Shown here in pieces: positions 34,327 to 43,121 of a DNA stretch of 64,000 nucleotides (the first letter of the stretch is position 1; the number at the start of each line of letters is the position of its first letter). The DNA lies in contig NZ_JBALOV010000023.1 of the NCBI RefSeq assembly GCF_036965045.1, positions 79,455-143,454 on the forward strand, written 5' to 3'. The stretch is from Ferdinandcohnia sp036965045. Lineage in GTDB: Bacteria > Bacillota > Bacilli > Bacillales > Bacillaceae_L. Under the pieces are notes generated by a model that was given only the letters and a program-made list of their open reading frames with translations, was not told the origin of the DNA and did not search any database. The translations under genes were made by a program, and so were the position numbers.

Positions 34327-34446
34327 GGAATACCTCCTATTCAATGGCTTATCCATAGTGTAATATAAGGATGGCCCTTCATCTATACGCCTTTAGTTAT
34401 ATTGTAATAGATAAAAGTGTTGATTTTTTGTAAAAAGTTCCATGGA

Positions 34447-34462
34447 AGTGGTATAGACAACT
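34447..34462. promoter_or_regulatory. NagR (YvoA-type) operator upstream of nagP
   Basis: AGTGGTATAGACAACT, identical over 16 bases to the site at 36167 in front of nagA, and close to the NagR/DasR dre-site consensus TGGTCTAGACCA. The regulator is encoded by nagR in the same cluster. Confidence 0.85.
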
Positions 34463-34523
34463 AAACCCCTAGGTGTTAAAATGAGTTGCAGTAATAATTC
34501 TACCTATTTTTTGTTACACTACC

Positions 34524-34538
34524 ATGTAAGCGTTACCT
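34524..34538. promoter_or_regulatory. cre site (CcpA) upstream of nagP
   Basis: ATGTAAGCGTTACCT fits the cre consensus WTGNAANCGNWNNCW at every defined position, 75 bases before the nagP start. It predicts carbon catabolite repression of the transporter. Confidence 0.75.
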
Positions 34539-34613
34539 GTTTTGAAATCATTTTTATTTTTGTAGGTGTACCAAAAAATAGAGGATGACACAAAACATAG
34601 GAGGAATATCATC

Positions 34614-36059
34614 ATGATGAAGTATCTTCAAAAAATTGGTCGCTCATTGATGTTACCTGTTGCGGTATTACCAGCAGCGGCTATTTTGATGGGTATCGGA
34701 TACTGGATTGACCCTACTGGTTGGGGAGCAGACAATGCAGTAGCAGCATTTTTAATTAAAGCAGGATCTTCTATTATTGACAACATGTCAATTCTATTTG
34801 CAGTCGGTGTTGCTTTAGGGATGTCAAAGGATAAAGACGGTTCAGCAGCACTAAGTGGTCTAGTTGCTTACCTGGTTATTACAACTTTACTTGGTACAAA
34901 CACTGTTGCAATGCTGCAAGGGGTTGATCCAGGTGAGGTAAATGCGGCTTTCGGTAAGATTGGCAACCAATTTATTGGTATCCTCTCAGGATTAGTTGCT
35001 GCAGCGATGTACAATCGTTTCAGTGAAGTACAATTACCGGATGCACTAGCATTCTTTAGTGGAAAACGATTGGTACCAATTATGACATCTGTAGCGATGA
35101 TCGTAGCATCTGCAATTCTTTTCTTTGTATGGCCAGTGGTTTATACAGGATTAGTTTCATTCGGTAAGGGTATCAGTGAATTAGGATCTATTGGTGCAGG
35201 ACTTTACGGATTCTTTAACAGATTATTAATTCCAACAGGATTACACCATGCTTTAAACTCCGTATTTTGGTTTGACGTTGCGGGAATTAACGATATCGGT
35301 AACTTCTGGTCAGGAAATGGAGAAAAAGGAATTACAGGTATGTATCAAGCAGGATATTTCCCAGTTATGATGTTTGGTCTACCAGCAGCTGCGCTTGCAA
35401 TGTATCACACAGCGAAAACAGCTCGTAAAAAACAAGTTGCTTCTTTAATGTTGGCAGCAGGTTTTGCATCGTTCTTTACAGGTGTTACTGAACCTCTTGA
35501 ATTTGCATTCATGTTTGTTGCACCAGCATTATATGTAGTTCACGCGGCATTAACTGGTATTTCATTATTTATTGCATCAACTTTCCACTGGACTGCAGGT
35601 TTTGGATTCAGTGCAGGTTTAGTTGACTTTGTATTAAGTTCACGATTACCTTTAGCAAATATGCCATATATGCTATTGCTACAGGGTCTTGTATTCTTTG
35701 TTCTATACTATTTAATCTTCCGTTTCTTAATTACGAAGTTCAATATTAAGACTCCTGGTAGGGAAGATGATGTAGAAGAAGGTCAAGCTATTCAAGCAGA
35801 CGGAAAAACAAGATTCGCAAGCATGGCAGCTCAAATTTATGAAGGCTTAGGTGGAGACGAGAACGTTACATCAGTTGATAATTGTGTCACTCGCCTACGT
35901 TTAGAAGTAAAAGATATGGATAAAGTGGATCAGCAAAAAATAAAAGCTACAGGTGTTCCAGGAATCAATATTGTGGGTAAAAACAGTATCCAAGTTATTG
36001 TAGGAACAAATGTACAATTCGTTGCAGACGAGGTCCATAAAATTCGTAAAGAAAAGTAA
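34614..36059 (+). CDS. nagP: PTS N-acetylglucosamine transporter, EIIBC
   Basis: 481 residues. The EIIC membrane domain (about 1-365) has MLPVAVLPAAAILMGIGYW and the substrate-loop segments FFNRLLIPTGLHHALN and TEPLEFAFMF; the EIIB domain (about 405-481) has the phosphorylated Cys in VDNCVTRLRLEV. No EIIA domain, so it relies on EIIA from another protein. It imports GlcNAc as GlcNAc-6-phosphate. AGGAGGAATATCATC precedes ATG-ATG; 34614 is taken. Operator and cre lie upstream. Confidence 0.93.
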   Translation: MMKYLQKIGRSLMLPVAVLPAAAILMGIGYWIDPTGWGADNAVAAFLIKAGSSIIDNMSILFAVGVALGMSKDKDGSAALSGLVAYLVITTLLGTNTVAMLQGVDPGEVNAAFGKIGNQFIGILSGLVAAAMYNRFSEVQLPDALAFFSGKRLVPIMTSVAMIVASAILFFVWPVVYTGLVSFGKGISELGSIGAGLYGFFNRLLIPTGLHHALNSVFWFDVAGINDIGNFWSGNGEKGITGMYQAGYFPVMMFGLPAAALAMYHTAKTARKKQVASLMLAAGFASFFTGVTEPLEFAFMFVAPALYVVHAALTGISLFIASTFHWTAGFGFSAGLVDFVLSSRLPLANMPYMLLLQGLVFFVLYYLIFRFLITKFNIKTPGREDDVEEGQAIQADGKTRFASMAAQIYEGLGGDENVTSVDNCVTRLRLEVKDMDKVDQQKIKATGVPGINIVGKNSIQVIVGTNVQFVADEVHKIRKEK

Positions 36060-36166
36060 AAATGTTATAGGGCTATCCAATAAGGATGGTCCTTCTTTTA
36101 TTTACAAAGAAAACACAATAATTTTATGACAAGATGGGAAAAGTAAGGAAAAATAACCAATACTAT

Positions 36167-36182
36167 AGTGGTATAGACAACT
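36167..36182. promoter_or_regulatory. NagR (YvoA-type) operator upstream of nagA
   Basis: AGTGGTATAGACAACT, identical to the nagP site, 53 bases before the nagA start. Confidence 0.85.
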
Positions 36183-36234
36183 AGCCGCCTTGAACGATAT
36201 ACTTAAAGTAAGAAACATAAAAGGAGTCCTTTGC

Positions 36235-37404
36235 ATGTTTATAACAAACCTAACTATATTTTCTGAAGATGGTATCATCAAAAAAGGATTTATTGAAATC
36301 GAAGGAAAAAAAATAAAGAAGGTTGGTCAAATGGCTGACTTCCAAACAAGTGATAAAGACGAAGTCATCTCATTTGATGAGTCTTATTCACTCCTTCCAG
36401 GAATGATTGACCTACATATTCACGGAGCTGGCGGTTCCGATGTGATGGATGCGACCCAAGAAGCATTAGATACAATGACAAAGATATTACCGAAGGAAGG
36501 TACCACAAGCTTTCTTGCAACAACGATGACTAAGACAAAAGAAGATATTGAGAATGCGATTGGGACTATTGCTGATTTTATTCCGAAGCAACATCCAGGT
36601 CATGCTGAGATATTAGGCGCACATTTAGAGGGGCCATTTTTGTCTCCGAAAAGAGCGGGAGCCCAGCATCCAGACAATATCATTAACCCAGATGTGGAGC
36701 TGTTTAAAAAATGGCAATCCGTATCAGGCGACAATATTCGCCTTGTGACATTAGCGCCAGAAGAACCAGGTGGACTTGAGTTAACAGCCCATTTGAAAAA
36801 TACAGGCGTTGTGGCCTCCATAGGTCACTCAGACGCGGTATATGATGAGGTTGAAGCTGCGATAGAAGCAGGAGTTACCCATGCTACGCATTTATTTAAC
36901 GGCATGCGCGGCATTCATCATCGGGAGCCTGGTGTAGCAGGTGCTGTTCTCTTACATGATGAAGTCAAATGTGAAATGATTGTCGATGGTATTCATATTG
37001 CACCTAAAATGGTGAAATTTGCATATAAAAATAAAGGGAGCGAAGGTTCTATTCTTGTAACCGATGCAATGCGTGCTAAATGCATGAACCCGGGAACATA
37101 TGATTTAGGCGGTCAAGAAGTTATTGTGAATGAAGAGAGAGCTGTATTAAAAGATGGCACCTTAGCAGGAAGTATTTTAAAATTAAATGATGCAGTTCGA
37201 AATATGATGAGATTCGCTGATTGCTCTCTTGAGGACATAACCGTAATGACAGCTGTTAACCCAGCCAAACAAATCAATGTGTTTGATCGAAAAGGAAGCA
37301 TCAAGGCTGGTAAGGATGCAGATATCGTGATAGTAAATGATCAATTAGAGGTAATCATGACATTTTGTCGTGGAAAACTTGCTTATTCAAATAGGGAGGG
37401 ATAA
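36235..37404 (+). CDS. nagA: N-acetylglucosamine-6-phosphate deacetylase
   Basis: 389 residues, amidohydrolase superfamily. Metal and substrate motifs HIHGAGGSD (about 60-68), HLEGPFLSPKRAGAQH, ASIGHSDA, THLFNGM and LVTDAMRA. Converts GlcNAc-6-P to GlcN-6-P and acetate. ATG 36235 follows AAAAGGAGTCCTTTGC; the longer frame upstream would cross the operator. First gene of nagA-nagB-nagR, 3 bases before nagB. Confidence 0.95.
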   Translation: MFITNLTIFSEDGIIKKGFIEIEGKKIKKVGQMADFQTSDKDEVISFDESYSLLPGMIDLHIHGAGGSDVMDATQEALDTMTKILPKEGTTSFLATTMTKTKEDIENAIGTIADFIPKQHPGHAEILGAHLEGPFLSPKRAGAQHPDNIINPDVELFKKWQSVSGDNIRLVTLAPEEPGGLELTAHLKNTGVVASIGHSDAVYDEVEAAIEAGVTHATHLFNGMRGIHHREPGVAGAVLLHDEVKCEMIVDGIHIAPKMVKFAYKNKGSEGSILVTDAMRAKCMNPGTYDLGGQEVIVNEERAVLKDGTLAGSILKLNDAVRNMMRFADCSLEDITVMTAVNPAKQINVFDRKGSIKAGKDADIVIVNDQLEVIMTFCRGKLAYSNREG

Positions 37405-37407
37405 TAG

Positions 37408-38202
37408 ATGAAGGTTATAGCGGTAAAAGATTTTAAAGAAATGAGCCAATTCGCAGCAGCTATGATTTCACATCAAGTAAAAGAAAAGCCAAACTCGGTA
37501 TTAGGTCTTGCGACTGGTGGTACTGTAGTAGGAACATATGAGGAGCTAATTAGGGACCACAAGCAAAACAAAACGTCGTATGAAAACATACAGACAGTTA
37601 ATCTTGATGAATATTTAGGAATTGATAAGGACCATCCAAATAGCTATCATCATTTCATGATGGAAAATCTTTTCTCACATATTAATATTAATCAAGACAA
37701 CATCCATATTCCAAATGGGTTGGCAAATAATTATGAAGAAGAAAGTATAAAATACGAAAAGGTCATTTCCGATTTAGGTGGGGTCGACCTTCAATTACTT
37801 GGAATTGGGGTTAATGGCCATATTGGATTTAATGAGCCTGGCACACCTTTCGATTCTGCTACCCATGTAGTGGAGCTTGAAGAATCTACAAGACAGGCTA
37901 ATATGCGTTTTTTCAATAGCATCGAAGAAGTTCCAACCCATGCTGTCACAATGGGAATCTCTACAATCATGAATAGTAAAAAAATCCTTTTACTCGTTTC
38001 AGGTAAAACAAAGGCAGAAATCCTTGAGAAAGTAATAAATGAAGATATTACGGAAACGATTCCTGCTACTGTTTTGAAGAATCATCCTGATGTAACGATA
38101 ATTGCAGACGAAGAGGCACTTTCATTAGTGGATGATGAAAAAAAGAGGGGCTTTAATCGTGATAAAGAAGAGTTCACCAGTACCTATCTACTTTCAAATT
38201 GA
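37408..38202 (+). CDS. nagB: glucosamine-6-phosphate deaminase
   Basis: 264 residues. GLATGGTVVGTYEEL, NLDEYLG, and the active-site GVNGHIGFNEPGTPFDSATH block are all present. Converts GlcN-6-P to fructose-6-P and ammonia. It is about 20 residues longer than usual Bacillus NagB: after VDDEKKRG the frame continues as FNRDKEEFTSTYLLSN, which lies over the first 44 bases of nagR in another frame. The tail is probably non-essential, caused by loss of the original stop. Confidence 0.93.
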   Translation: MKVIAVKDFKEMSQFAAAMISHQVKEKPNSVLGLATGGTVVGTYEELIRDHKQNKTSYENIQTVNLDEYLGIDKDHPNSYHHFMMENLFSHININQDNIHIPNGLANNYEEESIKYEKVISDLGGVDLQLLGIGVNGHIGFNEPGTPFDSATHVVELEESTRQANMRFFNSIEEVPTHAVTMGISTIMNSKKILLLVSGKTKAEILEKVINEDITETIPATVLKNHPDVTIIADEEALSLVDDEKKRGFNRDKEEFTSTYLLSN

Positions 38203-38884
38203 GCAAGGAATTCGTGAAAAAATCGAAAAAAAAGAACTGAAGCCTGGCGACATGATTCCATCTGAAAGAGAATATGCAGAAAAGTTTCAAATCAGTAGGA
38301 TGACTGTTAGACAAGCCATCAATAATCTTGTCAATGAGGGTTATTTAGAAAGAGTACGAGGAAAAGGGACTTTCGTTGCTGTAAAGAAAATTGAAAAAAA
38401 TACGCAGAAGTTAACGAGCTTCTCCGAGGACATGCTTTCTAGAGGGCTTAAACCAGCTACAAAGGTATTAAGCTTTAAAATAATAGAAGCAGACTCTTTA
38501 ATTGCCTCAAGACTTAAGGTGGAAATAGGAGCAGAGGTTTACAAAATTGAACGATTACGACTTGCAGACCAGCAGCCAATGGCTTTTGAGGTTTTTTATA
38601 TGTCACAAGACCTTGTGCCAGGTCTAACATGGGAAGTGGCAGAGCACTCCATATTTGGATATGCAGAGGAAATTGGGCTTCATATCACATCTGGGGTTCA
38701 GGAGCTTGAAGCAACCACCGCCCAAAAGCGCGAGGCATCTGCGTTGGGAATTAAGGTGGGAGCACCTATTCTATATTTTCAACAAACATCATACCTTGAG
38801 GATCAGCAGCCACTCGAGTTTGTAAAATCTTATTACCGTGGTGATAGATATAAATATAAAGTGGAAGTGGTTCGAACATTATAG
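38159..38884 (+). CDS. nagR: GntR/HutC family regulator of the nag operon
   Basis: 241 residues. N-terminal GntR winged helix (PIYFQIEQGIREKIEKKEL, IPSEREYAEKFQISRMTVRQAI, GKGTFVA) and C-terminal UTRA effector domain (about 75-240). Close to B. subtilis NagR/YvoA, which binds GlcN-6-P or GlcNAc-6-P and releases the dre sites. GTG 38159 behind AAGAGGGGC is chosen because it gives the expected N-terminus; the ATGs further up overlap nagB more. Confidence 0.92.
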   Translation: MIKKSSPVPIYFQIEQGIREKIEKKELKPGDMIPSEREYAEKFQISRMTVRQAINNLVNEGYLERVRGKGTFVAVKKIEKNTQKLTSFSEDMLSRGLKPATKVLSFKIIEADSLIASRLKVEIGAEVYKIERLRLADQQPMAFEVFYMSQDLVPGLTWEVAEHSIFGYAEEIGLHITSGVQELEATTAQKREASALGIKVGAPILYFQQTSYLEDQQPLEFVKSYYRGDRYKYKVEVVRTL

Positions 38885-38898
38885 TAGGAGGTTTCATC

Positions 38899-39816
38899 AT
38901 GAAACGACTTTTAGATTGTACAGCCTCAGATTTTCAAAAAATGAACGGACAGGATCTCAAACAATCCATTAAGGCTTCTGAAGGAAGGGTTATTTTATCA
39001 GAGGTAATTGGTTCCTTTCAGCCAATATATCCAGCCGTAACGAATGCCGAAATGGCGTCAGCATTTGGTGCCGATCTCTTGATTTTTAATTATTTTGATG
39101 TTTTTTCTCCTTTTGTAGAAGGCTTTGAAGCTGGGGAGGGTGAATCCATCGTTGAAAAGCTTAAGGAGCTTACCGGCAGACCAATTGGCTTAAATTTAGA
39201 GCCTGTTGACCCCAATGCACAGCAGCTTGAAAAACTAAGTCAACTTCCAAAAGGTCGCTTGGCAACAGAGGAGTCCTTAAACGAGGCGAAAAAACTTGGC
39301 TTTGATTTTGTTTGCTTAACTGGAAATCCGAAAACCGGTGTTACAAATAACGAAATTGTTGTCGCAATTAAGAAGGCGCGTGAAGTGTTTGGAAGCGAAG
39401 GCCTCATTATTGCAGGAAAGATGCATGGTGCGGGGGTTGCCAATGAATCCGGAAGTGGAATCATATCAGACACAGCACTAGAAAGCTTTGTTGATGCAGG
39501 TGCGGATGTGATCTTAATGCCTGCCCCTGGAACTGTTCCGGGAATCACGCTTGAAACAACGGAGAAGAATGTCCGTTTTGTTCATTCCAAAGGTGCATTG
39601 GTGATGCTGACAATTGGTACAAGTCAAGAAGGTGCTGATGAAGCAACGATTCGTCAAATTGCGTTAACAAGTAAAATGGCTGGTGCGGACATCTACCACA
39701 TTGGAGATGCCGGCTTTCATGGTATTGCGATTCCCGAAAACATCATGACTTATTCAATCGCTATTCGAGGAAAGCGTCATACATATGTCCGAATGGCAGC
39801 TTCGGTTAATCGCTAA
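38899..39816 (+). CDS. uncharacterised TIM-barrel-like protein in the nag operon
   Basis: 305 residues with ATG behind TAGGAGG, 14 bases after nagR. Alternating strand-helix pattern and conserved-looking segments LSEVIGSFQPIYPAVTNAEMASAFGADL, IGLNLEPVDP, FVCLTGNPKTGV, IIAGKMHGAG, DVILMPAPGTVPGI, VMLTIGTSQEGAD and GDAGFHG suggest a phosphate-binding TIM barrel, of the group annotated as DUF7916 or haloacid-dehalogenase-like in PTS operons. I know of no proven activity. Placement in the nag operon hints at amino-sugar phosphate metabolism. Confidence 0.75.
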   Translation: MKRLLDCTASDFQKMNGQDLKQSIKASEGRVILSEVIGSFQPIYPAVTNAEMASAFGADLLIFNYFDVFSPFVEGFEAGEGESIVEKLKELTGRPIGLNLEPVDPNAQQLEKLSQLPKGRLATEESLNEAKKLGFDFVCLTGNPKTGVTNNEIVVAIKKAREVFGSEGLIIAGKMHGAGVANESGSGIISDTALESFVDAGADVILMPAPGTVPGITLETTEKNVRFVHSKGALVMLTIGTSQEGADEATIRQIALTSKMAGADIYHIGDAGFHGIAIPENIMTYSIAIRGKRHTYVRMAASVNR

Positions 39817-39830
39817 AAATACGGATTTAA

Positions 39831-39884
39831 AAAGGAGATGAGGTTTCAAATACATCGTCGTATTTGTCCTCATCTCCTTTTTTT
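39831..39884. terminator. bidirectional terminator
   Basis: AAAGGAGATGAGG/CCTCATCTCCTTT stem with a nested AAATAC/GTATTT hairpin, followed by T run; lies between the nag operon and the convergent VanZ gene and overlaps the latter's 3' end. Confidence 0.9.
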
Positions 39885-40316
39885 GCGCTTTTTGCGAACC
39901 CTTAAGACCTGTAACACCATATAACCAATCATAGCCCCTGCCGTATTTAAAATAATATCATCTACATCAAAGCTTCCAAGCTTACTGAAGAGTTGAAGAA
40001 CTTCAAGCGAGAATATTCCGATGACAAAAGCAAAGAGAAACAAAAAGAAATTTGAAAGCTTCGGAAAAAGAATCGGGAGTACAATCCCAAATGGTATAAA
40101 AACGCCAATATTTCCCGCAATATTAATAATCCAAATGTGAAGAGGAAAATGGTCATAATACGTAAAATAATTCGTAATCGTTGAAAAGGGCGTTAGGTTG
40201 TACCGGAATTCCACACCCTTTGTCCGGAAATATGCAAAAAACATCCAGTATATAAGAAATAGTGAATAAGTGATGAACACTGTACCGGCTAAAAACCGTT
40301 TTATAGGCTGCCCCAA
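39870..40316 (-). CDS. VanZ family membrane protein
   Basis: 148 residues with four membrane segments and the VanZ-like block NLTPFSTI, NIAGNIGVFIPFG, FSLEVLQLF and the DVDDIILNTAGAMIGY signature. VanZ confers low-level teicoplanin resistance in enterococci, but most chromosomal members have no known function. TTG start behind GGAGATTTTACTAAA. Very basic C-terminus encoded within the terminator. Confidence 0.85.
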   Translation of the reverse strand: MGQPIKRFLAGTVFITYSLFLIYWMFFAYFRTKGVEFRYNLTPFSTITNYFTYYDHFPLHIWIINIAGNIGVFIPFGIVLPILFPKLSNFFLFLFAFVIGIFSLEVLQLFSKLGSFDVDDIILNTAGAMIGYMVLQVLRVRKKRKKRR

Positions 40317-40457
40317 TTTAGTAAAATCTCCAATCCCTAAAACATTTTTCTAGTTTACTCTACCGCAAAAAGGAGGCAATGTCACATGAGATTTTTCGTT
40401 TCCTCCATCTATAGATTATAATAGGAAAATAACGTGTATGAAAAGGGATGTTAAAAA

Positions 40458-40862
40458 ATGGACACAATTACAATACTACAAATTGGATTAGGAATAATCT
40501 TCATTATTTTGATTTACGACTCCTTCAGACCTGTAAAGAACCTCAAACAATTATCGGCAGAGGATTTTAAAGAAAAAATGAAAAGGCCAAAGGAAATTGC
40601 GCTCATTGATGTGCGTAGCCCTTATGAATACCAAACAAACCACATTAAAGGGGCCATTAATCTGCCTTTGTCTAAAATTAAGCGAAACAAGATAGAAATT
40701 CCAACGGATAAGGACATTATTTTATATTGCCAAACAGGGATACGAAGTAAGCAAGCGGCAAAAGCCCTACGGAGAGGGCATAAAAACTTACCACTATCTC
40801 ACCTAAAAGGTGGCCTCTATAGCCTGAAAACAGAAGCCGCTCCCGGACCAAAGAAAAAGTAA
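40458..40862 (+). CDS. membrane-anchored rhodanese domain protein
   Basis: 134 residues. One N-terminal membrane helix (about 4-22), then a rhodanese domain (about 35-125) with DVRSPYEYQTNHIKGAINLP and the active-site loop YCQTGIRSKQAA (catalytic Cys about 93). Moves sulfane sulfur; partner unknown. Similar in plan to B. subtilis YqhL. Single gene with a terminator. Confidence 0.9.
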   Translation: MDTITILQIGLGIIFIILIYDSFRPVKNLKQLSAEDFKEKMKRPKEIALIDVRSPYEYQTNHIKGAINLPLSKIKRNKIEIPTDKDIILYCQTGIRSKQAAKALRRGHKNLPLSHLKGGLYSLKTEAAPGPKKK

Positions 40863-40871
40863 AAATCACCT

Positions 40872-40915
40872 ACCGTACAGGGGAAACCGGCACGTTTGAC
40901 TGTACGGTTTATTTT
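40872..40915 (+). terminator. rhodanese gene terminator
   Basis: ACCGTACAG/CTGTACGGT stem followed by TTATTTTAC. Confidence 0.8.
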
Positions 40916-40959
40916 ACATATAATAGAAGAATAAAAGACTGATAGAAGGGGTGATGTCG

Positions 40960-41378
40960 TTGGGAAGTTATACCGTATTGGAGAACTAGCAAAAGAAGCA
41001 AATGTATCAAAACGCACGATTGATTACTACACACAGCTTGGTATACTAACTCCAGAACGATCAGACTCAAACTATCGGTTCTATAGTGACGAGGCGGTGG
41101 AAACCCTTCATCTCGTTTCTCAATACAAGGAGTTAAACATTCCTTTACTTGAAATCAAGGAAAAGGTAGAGCTATTCCATACCAATCGTGTAGAGCAAGA
41201 AAAAGTCTTGAAATACACGCAAGTTCTTTCAAAGCGCATGGAGTATTTAGAAACGGAACTGAAAGAAATGCAGCCAATGCTGGAGTCTCTTACAGAGGAC
41301 CAACAAAAATCCGTGGTGAACAAGATGTCCACACAAAGCATGGCACTCGCAAAATTAATTATGGTTCTGTTTACTTGA
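40960..41378 (+). pseudogene. MerR family regulator with apparent 5' frameshift
   Basis: The coding frame from 40965 reads KLYRIGELAKEANVSKRTIDYYTQLGIL then TPERSDSNYRFYSDEAVETL, an intact MerR helix-turn-helix, followed by a coiled-coil dimerisation helix. But no start codon exists in that frame: all starts near the ribosome binding site AAGGGGTGATG (GTG 40951, ATG 40954, TTG 40960) are in the next frame, which stops after about ten codons. One missing base around 40964-40968 would join them. It is either a recent inactivating deletion or a sequencing error. The internal GTG at 41097 would give a protein without the DNA-binding domain. Confidence 0.75.
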
Positions 41379-41465
41379 ATCTAAGCTTATATAGTTATGA
41401 AACTATCAGAATAAAAATTCATTCTTAAAGAATAAAAAATCATTGTCATAAATACTTTGTATAAA

Positions 41466-41700
41466 CGACATTTCTTCGTAAGGAATGTAAAATTAAAATA
41501 AGAGTTCAAAAAGGAGGGTAAAAAGGACCAAGGATTTCAAGGCGGTGTAGCTTTGAGTACCTGAGCGTATGGGGTTAATACGTGAGGAACGCAAAAGCAA
41601 GCCAACGCAGAAATTCGATGTGTCATTTTCGGCCGACTTTTTGACAACATTAAAAACTTACCTATTTAGGAGGTGTAATCCTTACTCGTTTCGCACGTGT
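41466..41700 (+). promoter_or_regulatory. structured 5' leader of the CNNM/CBS gene, class not identified
   Basis: Nested stems: GGC/GCC (41541-41543 with 41601-41603), GCTTT/AAAGC (41550-41554 with 41594-41598), GCGTAT/ATACGT (41565-41570 with 41578-41583), separated by purine-rich internal loops (GAGTACCTGA opposite GAGGAACGCA). An upstream hairpin ACATTTCTT/AAGGAATGT lies at about 41470-41490, and a TCGGCCGA palindrome followed by TTTTT at 41630-41643. The layout resembles a riboswitch aptamer with expression platform, but I could not match it to M-box, yybP-ykoY, ydaO or another class by eye. Confidence 0.5.
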
Positions 41701-41711
41701 AAGGAAACTAT

Positions 41712-43055
41712 TTGGAGATATTTAATTTGGTCTTGGTTGCAATTTTGATTGCGTTAACTGCCTTTTTTGTGGCGTCGGAATTTGCGATTGTAAAAATAAG
41801 AAGTACTCGTATCGACCAACTCGTACAAGAAGGGAATAGAAACGCTATTGCTGCTAAGGCCGTCATCTCAAACCTGGATGAATATCTTTCGGCATGTCAG
41901 TTAGGTATCACAGTAACAGCTTTAGGCCTTGGTTTTCTTGGAGAATCAACTGTTGAGGCTTTACTTCATCCGTTATTCGGTATGTTAAATATACCGGCTT
42001 CATTTTCAACTGCTTTATCAATCGCAATCGCGTTCCTGATTATTACATTTTTACATGTTGTAGTCGGAGAACTCGCACCGAAAACGATCGCTATTCAAAA
42101 AGCAGAAAGAATTACTCTGTTTTTTTCTAGACCCTTGATCTTTTTCTATCGATTGATGTTTCCATTTATTTGGGTATTAAACGGTTCTGCCCGCTTGTTA
42201 ACCGGATTATTCGGCTTTAAGCGTATATCAGAACACGATATTGCCCATACAGAGGAAGAATTGCGACTTATTTTATCTGAAAGCTATAAAAATGGTGAAA
42301 TTAACCAGTCTGAATATAAATATGTGAATAATATCTTTGAATTTGATGATCGTGTAGCCAAGGAAGTCATGGTACCACGTACCGAGATCATTGCCCTTGA
42401 TAAGGAAAAATCAGTCCAAGAAATTTTACAGATTATGACGAGTGAGAAGTATACACGTTACCCAGTCGTTGATGGGGATAAAGACCATATTATTGGATTG
42501 GTTAACTTAAAGGAACTGCTCACGGATGTTGTGACAGGGACGGGTGCAACTGATAAAACAATCGAGGATTATACGAGACCTATCATCCATGTCATCGAGT
42601 CTATTCCAATTCAAGAATTATTAGCTAAAATGCAAAGAGAACGCGTGCACATGGCGATTTTAATCGATGAATATGGCGGGACCTCTGGACTGGTGACGGT
42701 TGAGGACATTATTGAAGAAATCGTTGGAGAAATTCGCGATGAATTCGATACCGATGAAAAGCCAGCTATCCAAAAAATTAACGACACGACAACGATCTTA
42801 GATGGTAAGGTCTTAATTGGTGAAGTTAACGACCTGTTTGGATTACAAATTGATGATACGGATGTAGATACGATTAGTGGTTGGATTTTAACCGAACAAA
42901 TTGATATCCACCCTGGTGACAAAATTCCATTTGGGGATTATGAATTTAGAATCATCGAAATGGATGGTCACCATATAAAATCCCTGGAAATCAAAAAAAT
43001 CATCAAACAAGAACAGATCATCACGATTGGCCAAAGCGCCAGCGCACTAGAATAA
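41712..43055 (+). CDS. CNNM/CBS/CorC_HlyC transporter-associated protein (hemolysin family)
   Basis: 447 residues. N-terminal CNNM membrane domain (about 1-190, with FFVASEFAIVKIRSTRID and SACQLGITVTALGLGFLGE), two CBS motifs (about 205-330; MVPRTEIIALD, RYPVVDGDKDHIIGLVNLKELL, HMAILIDEYGGTSGLVTVEDIIEEIVGEI) and a CorC_HlyC domain at the C-terminus. Relatives such as MpfA (YhdP) export magnesium. TTG start behind AAGGAAAC. A structured leader precedes it, which would fit ion-responsive control. Confidence 0.9.
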   Translation: MEIFNLVLVAILIALTAFFVASEFAIVKIRSTRIDQLVQEGNRNAIAAKAVISNLDEYLSACQLGITVTALGLGFLGESTVEALLHPLFGMLNIPASFSTALSIAIAFLIITFLHVVVGELAPKTIAIQKAERITLFFSRPLIFFYRLMFPFIWVLNGSARLLTGLFGFKRISEHDIAHTEEELRLILSESYKNGEINQSEYKYVNNIFEFDDRVAKEVMVPRTEIIALDKEKSVQEILQIMTSEKYTRYPVVDGDKDHIIGLVNLKELLTDVVTGTGATDKTIEDYTRPIIHVIESIPIQELLAKMQRERVHMAILIDEYGGTSGLVTVEDIIEEIVGEIRDEFDTDEKPAIQKINDTTTILDGKVLIGEVNDLFGLQIDDTDVDTISGWILTEQIDIHPGDKIPFGDYEFRIIEMDGHHIKSLEIKKIIKQEQIITIGQSASALE

Positions 43056-43060
43056 CATGC

Positions 43061-43096
43061 AAAAGCCTTGACGGGTATCTCGTCAAGGCTTTTTTG
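43061..43096 (+). terminator. terminator of the CNNM/CBS gene
   Basis: AAAAGCCTTGACG/CGTCAAGGCTTTT perfect 13-bp stem with T run. Confidence 0.95.
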
Positions 43097-43121
43097 ATGA
43101 CTTCATATTTTGGGGATTGAG

